A stretch of DNA of 36,678 bases, taken from NCBI GenBank assembly GCA_029551395.1, contig JAKPFN010000064.1:1-36678 (forward strand), in the 5' to 3' direction. Positions 14,137-22,962 of this stretch are shown piece by piece; within the stretch, counting starts at the first letter, position 1; each line of letters starts with the position of its first letter. Made by a program: the position numbers and the translations under genes. This DNA is from Armatimonadota bacterium (lineage in GTDB: Bacteria; Armatimonadota; UBA5829; DTLH01). The notes beneath the pieces were generated by a model. It saw nothing but the letters and a program-made list of their open reading frames with translations. It was not told the DNA's origin and did not search any database.

Positions 14137-15014
14137 CAGGCTTTTTCCTTGGGGACAACAATATTCAGACACCTGGGCAGTACCTGAATAGTCTTGGGAG
14201 TATACCCTACCGGTTGGGCATCCGCATGAACTTCTATCTCTTCTTTTTCTCTCACTGCAGCTATCTCGATTCTCTTAGCTTTTGTAGTATAAGTCTTCGG
14301 CAACTGACTGAGTGTTCCTGACATCGCCGCCATTCCATATTGCATTATCTCAATCTTATTCAGACTGCCGACTATAACTACGTCCAAAAGGCCATCATCA
14401 ACCTTTGCATCAGGAGCTATCATAAACCGTCCGCCATACATAGGTGTATTGGCTGCGGTCACCTGGGTTACTTCTTCAAGGTAAGACTCACCATCAATAA
14501 CGACTCTCATCAGTTGAGGTTTCCACTCAGTATATGTGGATATTACCGCTGTAGCAGCATCCATTCTATTCTTATCTTTACGCTCTCCATATATATGGAA
14601 AGCACGAGCATGCAGACCTACTCCTGCAGCCTGAGAAAACACATTTCCGTTTACCTTGCCAAGGTCAATATCTTTGCTGTATCCTTCTGCAATGATATCT
14701 ATTGCTGAATCGACATCAGAAGGTATACCCAGAGCATTTGCAAGATGATTTGCAGTTCCAAGCGGGATAATCGCAAGCTGAATGACTCCGCACTGTCCTG
14801 CATTTTGGAGCAGTGCGTGTACTGTACCATCTCCACCTGCGGCTATCACTCGTCCAGAAGCTCCCGCTGCTGCCTGGATCATTTCCTCTTCTGTGCCGCA
14901 ATGAGGCAACTCAACATTTATCGCCTTTTTACCGAGTTTCCACAACAGTGTTTTAGCTGTAATGCCAAGTTTTCTGGCCCCGCCTGCATTCGGATTAAAA
15001 AGTAGAACGTCCAT
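14136..15014 (-). CDS. Diacylglycerol kinase-family lipid kinase (YegS/DgkB-like)
   Basis: This 292-residue protein belongs to the DAGK catalytic-domain family, which phosphorylates lipids such as diacylglycerol, phosphatidylglycerol or sphingoid bases with ATP at the membrane face. The N-terminal nucleotide-binding part has NPNAGG (about residues 8-13), the signature AAGGDGTVHALL (around 56) and PLGTANHLANALG (around 83). The C-terminal beta-rich part has AAGVGLHARAF, APDAKVDDGLLDVVIVG and a terminal VHADAQPVG, all typical. Length is normal. GAGG lies ten bases before ATG 15014. It is the first of two coupled genes. The exact lipid cannot be told from sequence. Confidence 0.92.
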   Translation of the reverse strand: MDVLLFNPNAGGARKLGITAKTLLWKLGKKAINVELPHCGTEEEMIQAAAGASGRVIAAGGDGTVHALLQNAGQCGVIQLAIIPLGTANHLANALGIPSDVDSAIDIIAEGYSKDIDLGKVNGNVFSQAAGVGLHARAFHIYGERKDKNRMDAATAVISTYTEWKPQLMRVVIDGESYLEEVTQVTAANTPMYGGRFMIAPDAKVDDGLLDVVIVGSLNKIEIMQYGMAAMSGTLSQLPKTYTTKAKRIEIAAVREKEEIEVHADAQPVGYTPKTIQVLPRCLNIVVPKEKA

Positions 15015-15201
15015 TCTTATTAGTCCTCACTATTACTATAGCCGAGGTCCACCTGCCCCAAACGTCTTGTTCCGTTTGCAAGTTAGTAACTTTATCGCGC
15101 ATTAAAGATTGTAGTTTCAAGCTTGCTCAGTGTGGGAAACGCAACCATCGGGTACATAATTAGGGACATCCTGACCAAATATGTATGGAGGCGATAAGTT
15201 C

Positions 15202-16062
15202 ATGTACACAGGCGAACCTGAAAGACAGGAACGAGATTGGCTGCAGGAAAGGCCAAATGACCTTAAACGACTCGACCAGATGGAAGGATGGCACATTTCA
15301 GAAGGCGATCCGGACATCCGGGGCTGGTCTATTGTAGATCAGGACAACAAAAATGTCGGTAAAGTAGACGACCTTTTTATCAGTGAAAAAGCACAGCAGG
15401 CAATATTCATGATCGTCACCCATGGTGGTGTGTTTGGAGTGGGCGGCGAAAAAACATTGATTCCACTAGATCATGTAAGTATCGATCGCCAAAACCAGCA
15501 AATCAAAGTACATATGTCTGGAGACCACATCAAAAACGCGCCCAAGTATACTACTGATACGCGCGACTTTGGCCAGTTCTATGATTACTGGAGTGGTATA
15601 CGCCGACCTGAAGAGTACGAAGGCCGAAGGATGGAAGAGGCTGAAACCCGTGGTATGCGTGAAGAGCGAGTGATTCCGGAAGTTGAAGAACATCTGGAAG
15701 CTAGAAAGCGTGCTGAAGAAATTGGTGAAGTCGAAATCCGCAAGAAAGTGGAAACCCATCCTGAAACAGTCCGTGGTACAGTACGCAAGACCAGAATTCG
15801 TGTCATGAGAAGAGAAGTTAAGCCTGGACGGGCACCAGAACCTGGTGAACAAGTGCTGCGTGAAGGTGAAACCATCCATATTCCGATTGTAGAAGAGCGG
15901 CTTGAAGCTGCTAAACGCGGCGAAGTGACTGGAGAAGTTGTCATCCAACCTGAAACAATCGAAGAGGAAAAGGAAGTAACCGGTGAAGTCCGCAAAGAGC
16001 ACGTAGAGGTTGAGCGAAAAGGTGGCGGCACAGTCGAAGAAGAAGAGGAAGAAGGTAGATAG
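15202..16062 (+). CDS. PRC-barrel and DUF2382 (YsnF/AvaK-type) stress protein
   Basis: This 286-residue soluble protein starts at ATG 15202, chosen for GGAGG ten bases upstream rather than an ATG at 15181 without a site. Residues about 35-105 form a PRC-barrel (GWSIVDQDNKNVGKVDDLFIS, ALD-type strands). From about 130 on there is DUF2382, seen as two similar highly charged stretches (VIPEVEEHLEARKRAEEIGEVEIRKK and IPIVEERLEAAKRGEVTGEVVI), each followed by a strand rich in Arg and Val. The tail is a run of Glu. DUF2382 proteins are linked to general stress responses, without a defined biochemical activity. The gene stands alone and ends in a strong terminator. Confidence 0.9.
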   Translation: MYTGEPERQERDWLQERPNDLKRLDQMEGWHISEGDPDIRGWSIVDQDNKNVGKVDDLFISEKAQQAIFMIVTHGGVFGVGGEKTLIPLDHVSIDRQNQQIKVHMSGDHIKNAPKYTTDTRDFGQFYDYWSGIRRPEEYEGRRMEEAETRGMREERVIPEVEEHLEARKRAEEIGEVEIRKKVETHPETVRGTVRKTRIRVMRREVKPGRAPEPGEQVLREGETIHIPIVEERLEAAKRGEVTGEVVIQPETIEEEKEVTGEVRKEHVEVERKGGGTVEEEEEEGR

Positions 16063-16113
16063 GACAAGGCGGCACCTTCTGATATAAGCATACGACTGTA
16101 ACTGAACATAAAC

Positions 16114-16150
16114 AAAGGCCCTGGACTAAACTTGGTCCAGAGCCTTTTTT
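16114..16150. terminator. Bidirectional intrinsic terminator
   Basis: AAAGGC and CTGGAC (16114-16126) pair with GTCCAG and GCCTTT (16135-16147), with one mismatch and an 8-nt loop. Six T residues follow on the plus strand, and a T-rich stretch (TTTGTTTA) on the minus strand. It serves the DUF2382 gene and probably the convergent prepilin gene. Confidence 0.88.
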
Positions 16151-16199
16151 ATTCAGGGTACAATTAATTCGTTATTTATTCTTAGCAACTTACAGGGCA

Positions 16200-16916
16200 C
16201 TACTTATGGTCACACACTGTGACTGCTTTATATACCGGGTACCACATCCCTGAGTCACGTTCAGTAATCATCTGTTTGAAGTGCATCCACTTTGCATGTC
16301 CATCGAGAAGCAGCACAGTCGATCCTTCGTAATGGACATCATTTGGAAGATCCTGCTGATGTCCTGGGGTAACCATAAAAATACCGTCATTTATCCCTTT
16401 TGGGCTTGTGCTATTTTGTGACCCACGAGATTCATGAATCAGAAGGAGCATCTTGGTTTCTCTCTTAAACGTACATGCATCTTTTTTTACTCTGCAAAGC
16501 TGTTCATTCATTGAGTAAGATAGCTGGATTTTTGCAGGATCCAGAATGTATTTACCAATCTGACTTCTATCGGATGGACAGGCGAAAATCTTCGAGTTTC
16601 TCACATAAGGAAATACTTGGCTTCTTTGAAGTAGTAAGCTGCCGCCTTGATCGAATGGAGCTGTACATCCACACCAGTTGCCAGTGCCAGAAGGAGTTTC
16701 ATTAAATCCAACCCATCCAACAGCAGGCATAATGCCGTTGTTATCATCTAAATACTGATGGAAAGCAGTACCTAACTGCCTGAGGTTTGATAAACACTGT
16801 GATTGTCTTGCATGCTCTTTTGCAGTAGCAAACACCGGAAAGAGGATCGCTGCGAGGATCGCTATAATAGCGATTACAACAAGCAGCTCAATAAGCGTGA
16901 ATCCACGTCTATTCAT
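16200..16916 (-). CDS. Type IV pilin-like prepilin with H-x9-DG motif (DUF1559-like)
   Basis: This 238-residue secreted or surface pseudopilin has a class III leader [21 protein letters not shown], with prepilin peptidase expected to cut after Gly5 and to methylate Phe6. The 20-residue hydrophobic stem doubles as membrane anchor and assembly helix. The next stretch ([30 protein letters not shown]) is characteristic of a lineage-expanded family in Armatimonadota and Planctomycetes. Near the C-terminus [13 protein letters not shown] gives the H-x9-DG motif of the family. Five or more further cysteines may form disulfides outside the cell. It stands alone behind its own good promoter. Such proteins are usually present in many copies per genome, with unknown individual roles. 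Confidence 0.92.
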   Translation of the reverse strand: MNRRGFTLIELLVVIAIIAILAAILFPVFATAKEHARQSQCLSNLRQLGTAFHQYLDDNNGIMPAVGWVGFNETPSGTGNWCGCTAPFDQGGSLLLQRSQVFPYVRNSKIFACPSDRSQIGKYILDPAKIQLSYSMNEQLCRVKKDACTFKRETKMLLLIHESRGSQNSTSPKGINDGIFMVTPGHQQDLPNDVHYEGSTVLLLDGHAKWMHFKQMITERDSGMWYPVYKAVTVCDHK

Positions 16917-17006
16917 CTGTCTAGCCCCCTGTTTTCTTTTTCAATCCTTTAGCACCAGTTGACGAGTCCCCGCAGCCCATCAATCAGTTGCATCATTATC
17001 AATTTT

Positions 17007-17035
17007 GTTATAGCACGTCAGCCATACCTTGTCAA
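17007..17035 (-). promoter_or_regulatory. Sigma-70 promoter of the prepilin gene
   Basis: On the minus strand a perfect TTGACA (17035-17030) is followed after 17 bases by TATAAC (17012-17007). The ATG at 16916 lies about 85 bases downstream of the predicted start point, with GGGGG eight bases before it. The rest of 17036-17420 is AT-rich and shows no gene. Confidence 0.8.
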
Positions 17036-17420
17036 CACAAAATGAGAGCGTGTAACATTAAATTATTGCTTTTTATCAATATTATCTTCAGAAATGATAT
17101 TTAATATAGTTGATAAATAAAAATGCACTATTAAGTATTAAGTATCGTTCTATACCTAGAACTCTATGCTTCTAAAACATTATGAAACCACAGCCAGAAA
17201 CCGTTTTTAGATACTATATATTTTCCCAGACGGTAGGAAGTGACTAGTAGAAGATGATAATTCTATCTGACGAGCGGTAATGTTGGTTGAGACTCATAAC
17301 TAGGCATCGGCGCAAAAAGATTGTAACGCCGCATATAACACTCCTAATGCATGCACGATACATATAAAGCCTATTCCCTCCTCATCACTCATAACTCGTC
17401 ACAAACTTTTGCCTGCCTTC

Positions 17421-17663
17421 TTGACGTGAAAAAGGCTTCGTGATAGCATACTACGCCAGTATAATTATTGGGATATTTCCAATAACCCTGGAGATGTCTG
17501 TAAGACTTCCCCAGGGTTGCTGTTTTAGCTGGCTGTTCCTGCTGCCAATAATCTACTAGGAGTAAATCTCTCTTGATTGGTTGGAACCCGGTAAGGACGT
17601 TTATCGTCTACCGTATGGCAGGGTTGCAGCCTGCATTATGAGGAGAAGTAATAGAGGTAACAG
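17421..17663 (+). promoter_or_regulatory. Promoter and structured leader of topA
   Basis: TTGACG (17421-17426) and TAGCAT (17444-17449) are 17 bases apart. A second -10, TATAAT, lies at 17460-17465. The roughly 200-base leader can fold into TTATTGG/CCAATAA (17465-17471 with 17479-17485), then AACCCTGG/CCAGGGTT (17484-17491 with 17511-17518) running into GCTGTTTTA like a weak terminator. Further hairpins follow around 17588-17612 (CGGTA..GACG with CGTC.TACCG) and 17619-17635 (GCAGG/CCTGC). The topA ribosome site GAGG follows. The two first stems share two bases, so they may compete. I do not recognise a known riboswitch. Confidence 0.5.
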
Positions 17664-19931
17664 ATGGGGAAGTCTCTCATCATAGTCGAGTCGCCGGCAA
17701 AAACACGCACACTCAAGAACTTCCTCGGTCCGAACTACAGGATCGAGGCATCTATGGGACACGTGCGTGACCTGCCAAAGCGTGATTTCGGTGTGGATGT
17801 CGAAAAAGAGTTCACGCCTACCTACGAAATAATACCTGATCGCAAGGATGTACTTAAACGGCTGAAGGAAGCAGTCAAAGAAGCAGATGAAGTATATCTG
17901 GCATCAGATCCTGACAGAGAAGGCGAAGCTATTGCCTGGCATCTGCTGGAAGCGCTGAAACTGAAGTCGGCGAAACGCATACAATTTAATGAAATAACTA
18001 AGCAAGCTGTTACGCATGCGCTGGTTGAACCGCGTACCATAGATATGGACAGGGTGAACGCCCAGCAGGCACGTCGCGTGCTTGACCGTATCGTTGGTTA
18101 TAAACTCAGCCCGCTTCTTTGGCAGAAGGTGAAGAAAAATCTGTCTGCCGGACGTGTCCAGTCAGTCGCTGTAAGACTGATATGCGACCGCGAACGGGAA
18201 ATCAATGCATTTGTATCTGAGGAGTATTGGTCAATAGTCGCCAAACTCTCTCCTCAGGATCGCGTGGAACCGTTTGATGCCAAACTGGCACAGATAAATG
18301 GTAACAAGGCTGAGGTATCGAACGAAGAAGAAGCCCATTCAATCCTTCGCGAGCTTGAAGGAGCGCATTATGTCGTCTCCAAGATCACTGAGAAAGAACA
18401 GAGGCGCAATCCTGCCGCACCGTTCATCACAAGTACGCTCCAGCAGGAAGCTTCTCGTAAGCTCGGATTCTCGGCCAAGCGCACAATGCTAACAGCACAG
18501 CAGCTTTATGAAGGTATAGAACTCGGAGATGCCGGTCATGTTGGTCTAATTACTTATATGAGAACCGACTCAACTCGTGTAGCAGAAGAAGCTCAGGCTG
18601 AAGCTCGTGAATACATCGAGATGACCTACGGCAAGGAGTATCTTCCATCCAAACCGCGCCAGGTAAGGAAAAAAGGTGCACAGGATGCGCACGAGGCTAT
18701 CCGGCCTACTTCCGTGCTGCGCCATCCTGATGAAATGGAAAAGTACCTTAGCAAGGAACAGGCAAAACTGTATAAATTAATCTGGCAGAGGTTCGTCGCA
18801 AGCCAGATGAGCCCTGCTGTCTTTGATGTAGTCACGGTGGATATCGCTGCTGGCCGGTTTACGTTCCGATCTACAGGTTCTACCATCAAATTCCTTGGTT
18901 TCAAGGCAGTCTACACTGAAGGCAAGGACACTTCGGAACTGACGGATGAGGAGCGGCCCCCCCTTCCTAAGCTCAAGGTTGACGAAAATCTGGACCTTCT
19001 GGAACTGACTCCTAACCAGCACTTCACTGAGCCGCCTCCGCGTTACACTGAGGCCACTCTGGTCAAAGCGCTGGAAGAAAAAGGGATCGGTAGACCGAGT
19101 ACATACGCTACAATCATCTCGACTATTCAGGACCGTGGTTACGTCATCCTTGAAGAAAAGAAATTCAAGCCGACTGACCTTGGATGTGCCGTTACAGACT
19201 ACCTTGTCGACCATTTCCCGAAGATTATGGACGTTGCGTTCACCGCTTCAGTCGAAACCGAGCTTGATAGCGTCGAAGAAGGGAAATTGGAATGGCACAA
19301 ACTGCTTCATGATTTCTACGGCCCGTTCGATAAGGCGCTGTCCCAGGCCCAGTGGGGACCTGAAGGAACAGACCGCACTTGTCCTGAATGTGGGCGCAAG
19401 ATGGTCGTCAAACAGGGACGTTTTGGCCCATTCCTTGGCTGTTCAGGCTACCCTGAGTGCAAGAAAATCATCAAGGTAGAGCGTGAAAAGATAGCAGCCG
19501 TCCAGCCGAAGGAGTCTGACATAGACTGCCCGAACTGCGGACGCAAGATGCTTATCCGCGAAGGCCGCACAGGCACATTCCTTGGCTGTTCAGGCTATCC
19601 TGAATGTAAAACGACTATGTCTATGGACAAAAAAGTCGGCATTAAGTGCCCGGTCTGCGGTGAAGGCGATGTAGTCGAGAAACTTTCTAAGAAACGAAAG
19701 TTATTCTACGGCTGCAGCAGGTATCCCGACTGCACCTTTGTCAGTTGGGGTAAACCTATTGACCGGCAGTGCCCGAAATGCTCTTCAGTCCTCGTTGAAC
19801 AGCGTTGGAGAGGCCGATTAACCGGCTATAAGTGCTCCAAAGCTGAGTGTGACTATGAAGAAAAGCTGACACGGGCCAAGAAAGAGGAAAGCGGCTCAGA
19901 GCAGGAGGAAAGTCAGGCTCTCGCTTCCTGA
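17664..19931 (+). CDS. topA: DNA topoisomerase I (type IA)
   Basis: This 755-residue enzyme relaxes negative supercoils by transient single-strand breakage. The N-terminal Toprim domain has LIIVESPAKTRTLK and the acidic DPDREGEAIAWHL. The active-site tyrosine is Y298 in GLITYMRTDSTR. The C-terminal part has four zinc-ribbon repeats of the CPxCG...GxFxGCSxYPxC type, starting TCPECGRKM, DCPNCGRKM, KCPVCGEGD and QCPKCSSVL. The last one is divergent and ends KAECDYEE. Length is normal for a bacterial TopA without extra domains. GAGG lies six bases before ATG 17664. It is transcribed alone, from its own leader to a terminator at 19943. Confidence 0.97.
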   Translation: MGKSLIIVESPAKTRTLKNFLGPNYRIEASMGHVRDLPKRDFGVDVEKEFTPTYEIIPDRKDVLKRLKEAVKEADEVYLASDPDREGEAIAWHLLEALKLKSAKRIQFNEITKQAVTHALVEPRTIDMDRVNAQQARRVLDRIVGYKLSPLLWQKVKKNLSAGRVQSVAVRLICDREREINAFVSEEYWSIVAKLSPQDRVEPFDAKLAQINGNKAEVSNEEEAHSILRELEGAHYVVSKITEKEQRRNPAAPFITSTLQQEASRKLGFSAKRTMLTAQQLYEGIELGDAGHVGLITYMRTDSTRVAEEAQAEAREYIEMTYGKEYLPSKPRQVRKKGAQDAHEAIRPTSVLRHPDEMEKYLSKEQAKLYKLIWQRFVASQMSPAVFDVVTVDIAAGRFTFRSTGSTIKFLGFKAVYTEGKDTSELTDEERPPLPKLKVDENLDLLELTPNQHFTEPPPRYTEATLVKALEEKGIGRPSTYATIISTIQDRGYVILEEKKFKPTDLGCAVTDYLVDHFPKIMDVAFTASVETELDSVEEGKLEWHKLLHDFYGPFDKALSQAQWGPEGTDRTCPECGRKMVVKQGRFGPFLGCSGYPECKKIIKVEREKIAAVQPKESDIDCPNCGRKMLIREGRTGTFLGCSGYPECKTTMSMDKKVGIKCPVCGEGDVVEKLSKKRKLFYGCSRYPDCTFVSWGKPIDRQCPKCSSVLVEQRWRGRLTGYKCSKAECDYEEKLTRAKKEESGSEQEESQALAS

Positions 19932-19942
19932 AAAGATAATCG

Positions 19943-19973
19943 GGGCGGATTAGTAAAAAACATCCGCCCTTTC
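19943..19973 (+). terminator. Intrinsic terminator after topA
   Basis: GGGCGGAT (19943-19950) pairs perfectly with ATCCGCCC (19962-19969), with an 11-nt loop, followed by a short T-rich run (TTTCCTT). It begins 11 bases after the topA stop. Confidence 0.78.
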
Positions 19974-20107
19974 CTTCTATATATGCAGTACACATTTGAC
20001 TTCGCCTACCGATTGCCCTCTTCGTTCATCTCTTATGTAATGCCGATTCCAATTATCTGCCCTGAAAAACATTTCTTCGATTAATATATAATCATGTAAA
20101 CTACTTG

Positions 20108-22825
20108 ATGAGATTTCTCGTCTATCATAACAGTGACATGGACATACTCAGACAAAAGCGGACAGCAGTTATTATATTGATTATTGTTGCGGTGTTTGCA
20201 ATCGGATGGTTACTGGCTCGCATGCTCACCAGGCCAGATGCCCGCCAGTCTTCCAGACCGGTCGACACTGCAGCAGTCGTTGTCACATCTATAGAAGACA
20301 TCCATCTGCGGCCTCCGTTTAAGAAAGTCTGGGGAATAAGCGGAAATTACCTTATCCAGGATTTCGTAGTTGTCAAAGACATTGTCTACCACTGCGGCGA
20401 TAAACCTTATGGCGCTATCGACCTGACTACAGGCAAGCAAATCTGGGAAAACACGCTCCCCGACAATAACCCCAGCTCAGGTATCGCTTCAGACGGCCGA
20501 ATGGTCTTCGTCATAGCCAGAGATTGGCAGTTAATTGTCTGCGATGCTGAAACAGGCCAAAAGCTCTGGAATCGTCCTATAAGAGGCCATTCCAGTCAAC
20601 CGATGATTCACCAGAGCATACTCTACTGCGAGCTAAATCCTCTGGAACTGACTGCAATCGACGTTGAAACTCAGAAGACTTTGTGGTCGGTCAATCTGAA
20701 GCCAAAATCACCGATTCCCTATGTCCTGACGATGGATAATATTAACAGTCCGCAGATTCTATTCCGTCCCATTCTCTGTGGAAGAACCATAGTGGCTGCA
20801 ACATCATCCGGTGAACTTATAGGACTTGACTATGAAACCGGCGAAATCCTATGGCGCAGACCCGTAGACCGGCCAAAAGATGGCTCTGATAACTGCTACA
20901 CCGGAGTAGCAACCGACGGAACCCGTATCTACTTCACGACTCATAACGGTCTTGTTGCAGCACTTGATAGCGAAACAGGCAAAACCGATTGGCAGTTCGT
21001 GGATCCTGCAGGAATCCCTGACCAACCTGCCGTTGGCTCAGGCGTCGCAGCTTATTCGAACTACTCCGGTACTCTCGTCACCCTGGATGCTGCTTCTGGC
21101 CGAAAATTGTGGTCTGAGAAGCTTGAGATTGACCCAACATCGCATATCGGCGCGGCTGTTATATACGAAGGACAGGTTATAACAAGCGTGCATAATGAGA
21201 TTATTTCGTTCGATGTTCGGGGAAACAAACTCTGGTCATGGGAAGGCCCGGAAGACCTGAATAACCAGCCATTAGCTATCTATGGAGATGGATTTTTCCT
21301 TAACGGTGAAGAATTCAGCAGATATACCGTTGGAGAAGACCCTCGCATTCCCAAAGACAAGGCTGAACGCATTAAACTTGCCACGCAACTATCGAAACGG
21401 CTGGATAAGCTCACAAATGATGAGAAATATATCCTCAGGAACCTCGGAGATGAGGCTTTCGAGGTGCTTCTGCCAATTGCCAAAACACAATTACAGCACT
21501 ACAAGACTCTACTGGAAGCAAGTAACAGCGAGGATTCCGACAAGCGCAAACAGACTCTCAGCAGGCTAAATAACCTTGCGGTGATTCTTCTTAAAGTAGC
21601 TGGAAAGCACCGGACATCGGATGTTTTATCTCTTCTCGATCTTACCAGCGATGCTTATGCTCGTGAATGGTTCATCAGGTGGCTGATTGATAACGGCAGC
21701 GACCGTCTGAACATTCCATATTTCATCAAACTGATCAAGAACAACAGATTAATCTACGAAACACACGATTCCACAGTCCAAATCATCCAAAAGATAGCCA
21801 GGTCAAGTTCTCCCGAGGCTGTGCAGTTCATGATCGACCAGTTAAAGGATGAGTCAGCAGATCCAAGAGTCCGGCTGTATGCGTTTGCAAATCTGGCGAA
21901 TGTCGGAGGCAAGGCTGGTCAGAATGCCGTGATTGACATAATGAGTAAGGCAAATCGCACTGCATGTTCATTTGCTGAGTTCATGATGCTGGACACTCTG
22001 CAGCCAGTTCCCCGCAGTGCCAGTAAGGAAAGCTGGGGAAGCCGGGGTGTCAGGTCTGAGGTTCTTGCTGTATCAAGAGACAGATCTGGCAATCTTTGGG
22101 CACTGGCAGCATCATCAGCAATCGGGTCTAACCAGGATTTATGGTTGTTGAAGCGGACTGGAGGAAGTTGGAGCGATCCAATCTTCACTGGAGCCGAATA
22201 TGAGAACCTCGGTTACCTCGACTGGACGACCGGACTTGTCCCGCAGGCAAACACATTAGCCAAAGATTCTGATGGCGACGGTTGGAGCGACTTGATTGAG
22301 AAGCGTATAGGCACAGACCCGGCGGTGAAAGATTCAGATGGTGACGGGCTGTATGATTCTGAGGATATGAACCCGCTGGTTGCGCCGAGGAAACTGACAG
22401 ACACTGAGCAGGTAGTTGCAGCTGCTTTCAGAACTGTGGTTCGATTCTCTCCCGGTATGCATGTGCCTTGTATTGTGGATTATTCTGGGATTCCTGGTTC
22501 GAAGCCCTTTGAGCTGCCTGGGAATAACTCTGCAATTATCCCGTTGGCACAACAAGGGGAGAATTCGTTGAGAAGCAAGTTCGGACAGGGAGTTTGTATA
22601 ATCAAATTCTCTCATCCCCATTATGATTTTGCCGGAAACGAGACCTTTGGCAGGAATAAACCTGCTGTCTTATGGAACAAATCCCACACAGAGGCAAAGG
22701 TACATATAAGCATATTGTTCGATAACAGCCAGCCAAGCATCAGCTACGATGTCCACCTGAAGAAATTCAACACCCACTGGCTGCCAATCGGGTTAAAACA
22801 AGGCTACTACGGGCGGAAGTATTAA
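20108..22825 (+). CDS. Membrane-anchored PQQ-like beta-propeller protein with helical repeats and TSP3-type calcium loops
   Basis: This 905-residue protein starts at ATG 20108 or possibly ATG 20138 (MDILRQKRT); neither has a clear ribosome site. A single membrane helix (TAVIILIIVAVFAIGWLLA) anchors the rest outside. Residues about 70-415 are a PQQ/BamB-like propeller, with repeating blades such as AIDLTTGKQIWE, VCDAETGQKLWN, GLDYETGEILWR and ALDSETGKTDWQ. Residues about 430-640 are HEAT-like helices. Near residue 720 two thrombospondin type 3-like calcium loops occur (DSDGDGWSDLIEKRIGTDP, DSDGDGLYDSEDMNP), then a beta-rich end. True PQQ-dehydrogenase catalytic residues are not evident, so binding or assembly is more likely than oxidation. 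Confidence 0.85.
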   Translation: MRFLVYHNSDMDILRQKRTAVIILIIVAVFAIGWLLARMLTRPDARQSSRPVDTAAVVVTSIEDIHLRPPFKKVWGISGNYLIQDFVVVKDIVYHCGDKPYGAIDLTTGKQIWENTLPDNNPSSGIASDGRMVFVIARDWQLIVCDAETGQKLWNRPIRGHSSQPMIHQSILYCELNPLELTAIDVETQKTLWSVNLKPKSPIPYVLTMDNINSPQILFRPILCGRTIVAATSSGELIGLDYETGEILWRRPVDRPKDGSDNCYTGVATDGTRIYFTTHNGLVAALDSETGKTDWQFVDPAGIPDQPAVGSGVAAYSNYSGTLVTLDAASGRKLWSEKLEIDPTSHIGAAVIYEGQVITSVHNEIISFDVRGNKLWSWEGPEDLNNQPLAIYGDGFFLNGEEFSRYTVGEDPRIPKDKAERIKLATQLSKRLDKLTNDEKYILRNLGDEAFEVLLPIAKTQLQHYKTLLEASNSEDSDKRKQTLSRLNNLAVILLKVAGKHRTSDVLSLLDLTSDAYAREWFIRWLIDNGSDRLNIPYFIKLIKNNRLIYETHDSTVQIIQKIARSSSPEAVQFMIDQLKDESADPRVRLYAFANLANVGGKAGQNAVIDIMSKANRTACSFAEFMMLDTLQPVPRSASKESWGSRGVRSEVLAVSRDRSGNLWALAASSAIGSNQDLWLLKRTGGSWSDPIFTGAEYENLGYLDWTTGLVPQANTLAKDSDGDGWSDLIEKRIGTDPAVKDSDGDGLYDSEDMNPLVAPRKLTDTEQVVAAAFRTVVRFSPGMHVPCIVDYSGIPGSKPFELPGNNSAIIPLAQQGENSLRSKFGQGVCIIKFSHPHYDFAGNETFGRNKPAVLWNKSHTEAKVHISILFDNSQPSISYDVHLKKFNTHWLPIGLKQGYYGRKY

Positions 22826-22881
22826 TCCACTAATTGCATAAGCCCAAAGCAACGGTTTTATATTCATATATAGATGATGCT

Positions 22882-22958
22882 GCCCCTCTACCAATGAGCT
22901 TTTATGATGTACCCGGTTCTGGGTATACCCGCGCAGATATATCATAAAAGACAGGGGC
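22882..22958 (+). promoter_or_regulatory. Folded leader that can sequester the ribosome site of the next gene
   Basis: Three nested stems lie directly before the ATG at 22963. GCCCCT (22882-22887) pairs with AGGGGC (22953-22958). CTTTTATGAT (22899-22908) pairs perfectly with ATCATAAAAG (22941-22950). TACCC (22910-22914) pairs with GGGTA (22921-22925). The outer stem contains AGGGG, the only Shine-Dalgarno sequence, five bases before the ATG. The fold would block translation when formed. No known riboswitch class is recognised. Confidence 0.6.
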
Positions 22959-22962
22959 AAAT

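Noticed and set aside
15585-16115. Minus-strand ORF rich in Ser, Pro and Arg opposite the DUF2382 gene
   Set aside because: Composition is the mirror of the Glu/Arg-rich real gene; no ribosome site and no family features.
16205-16219. GTCACA-CAC-TGTGAC palindrome as an operator
   Set aside because: It lies inside the last codons of the prepilin gene, far from any promoter, so chance is more likely.
17541-17640. Possible tRNA or T-box element before topA
   Set aside because: GGAACCCGG resembles a T-arm only superficially; no acceptor stem, anticodon arm or CCA context can be assembled, and the T-box core motif is missing.
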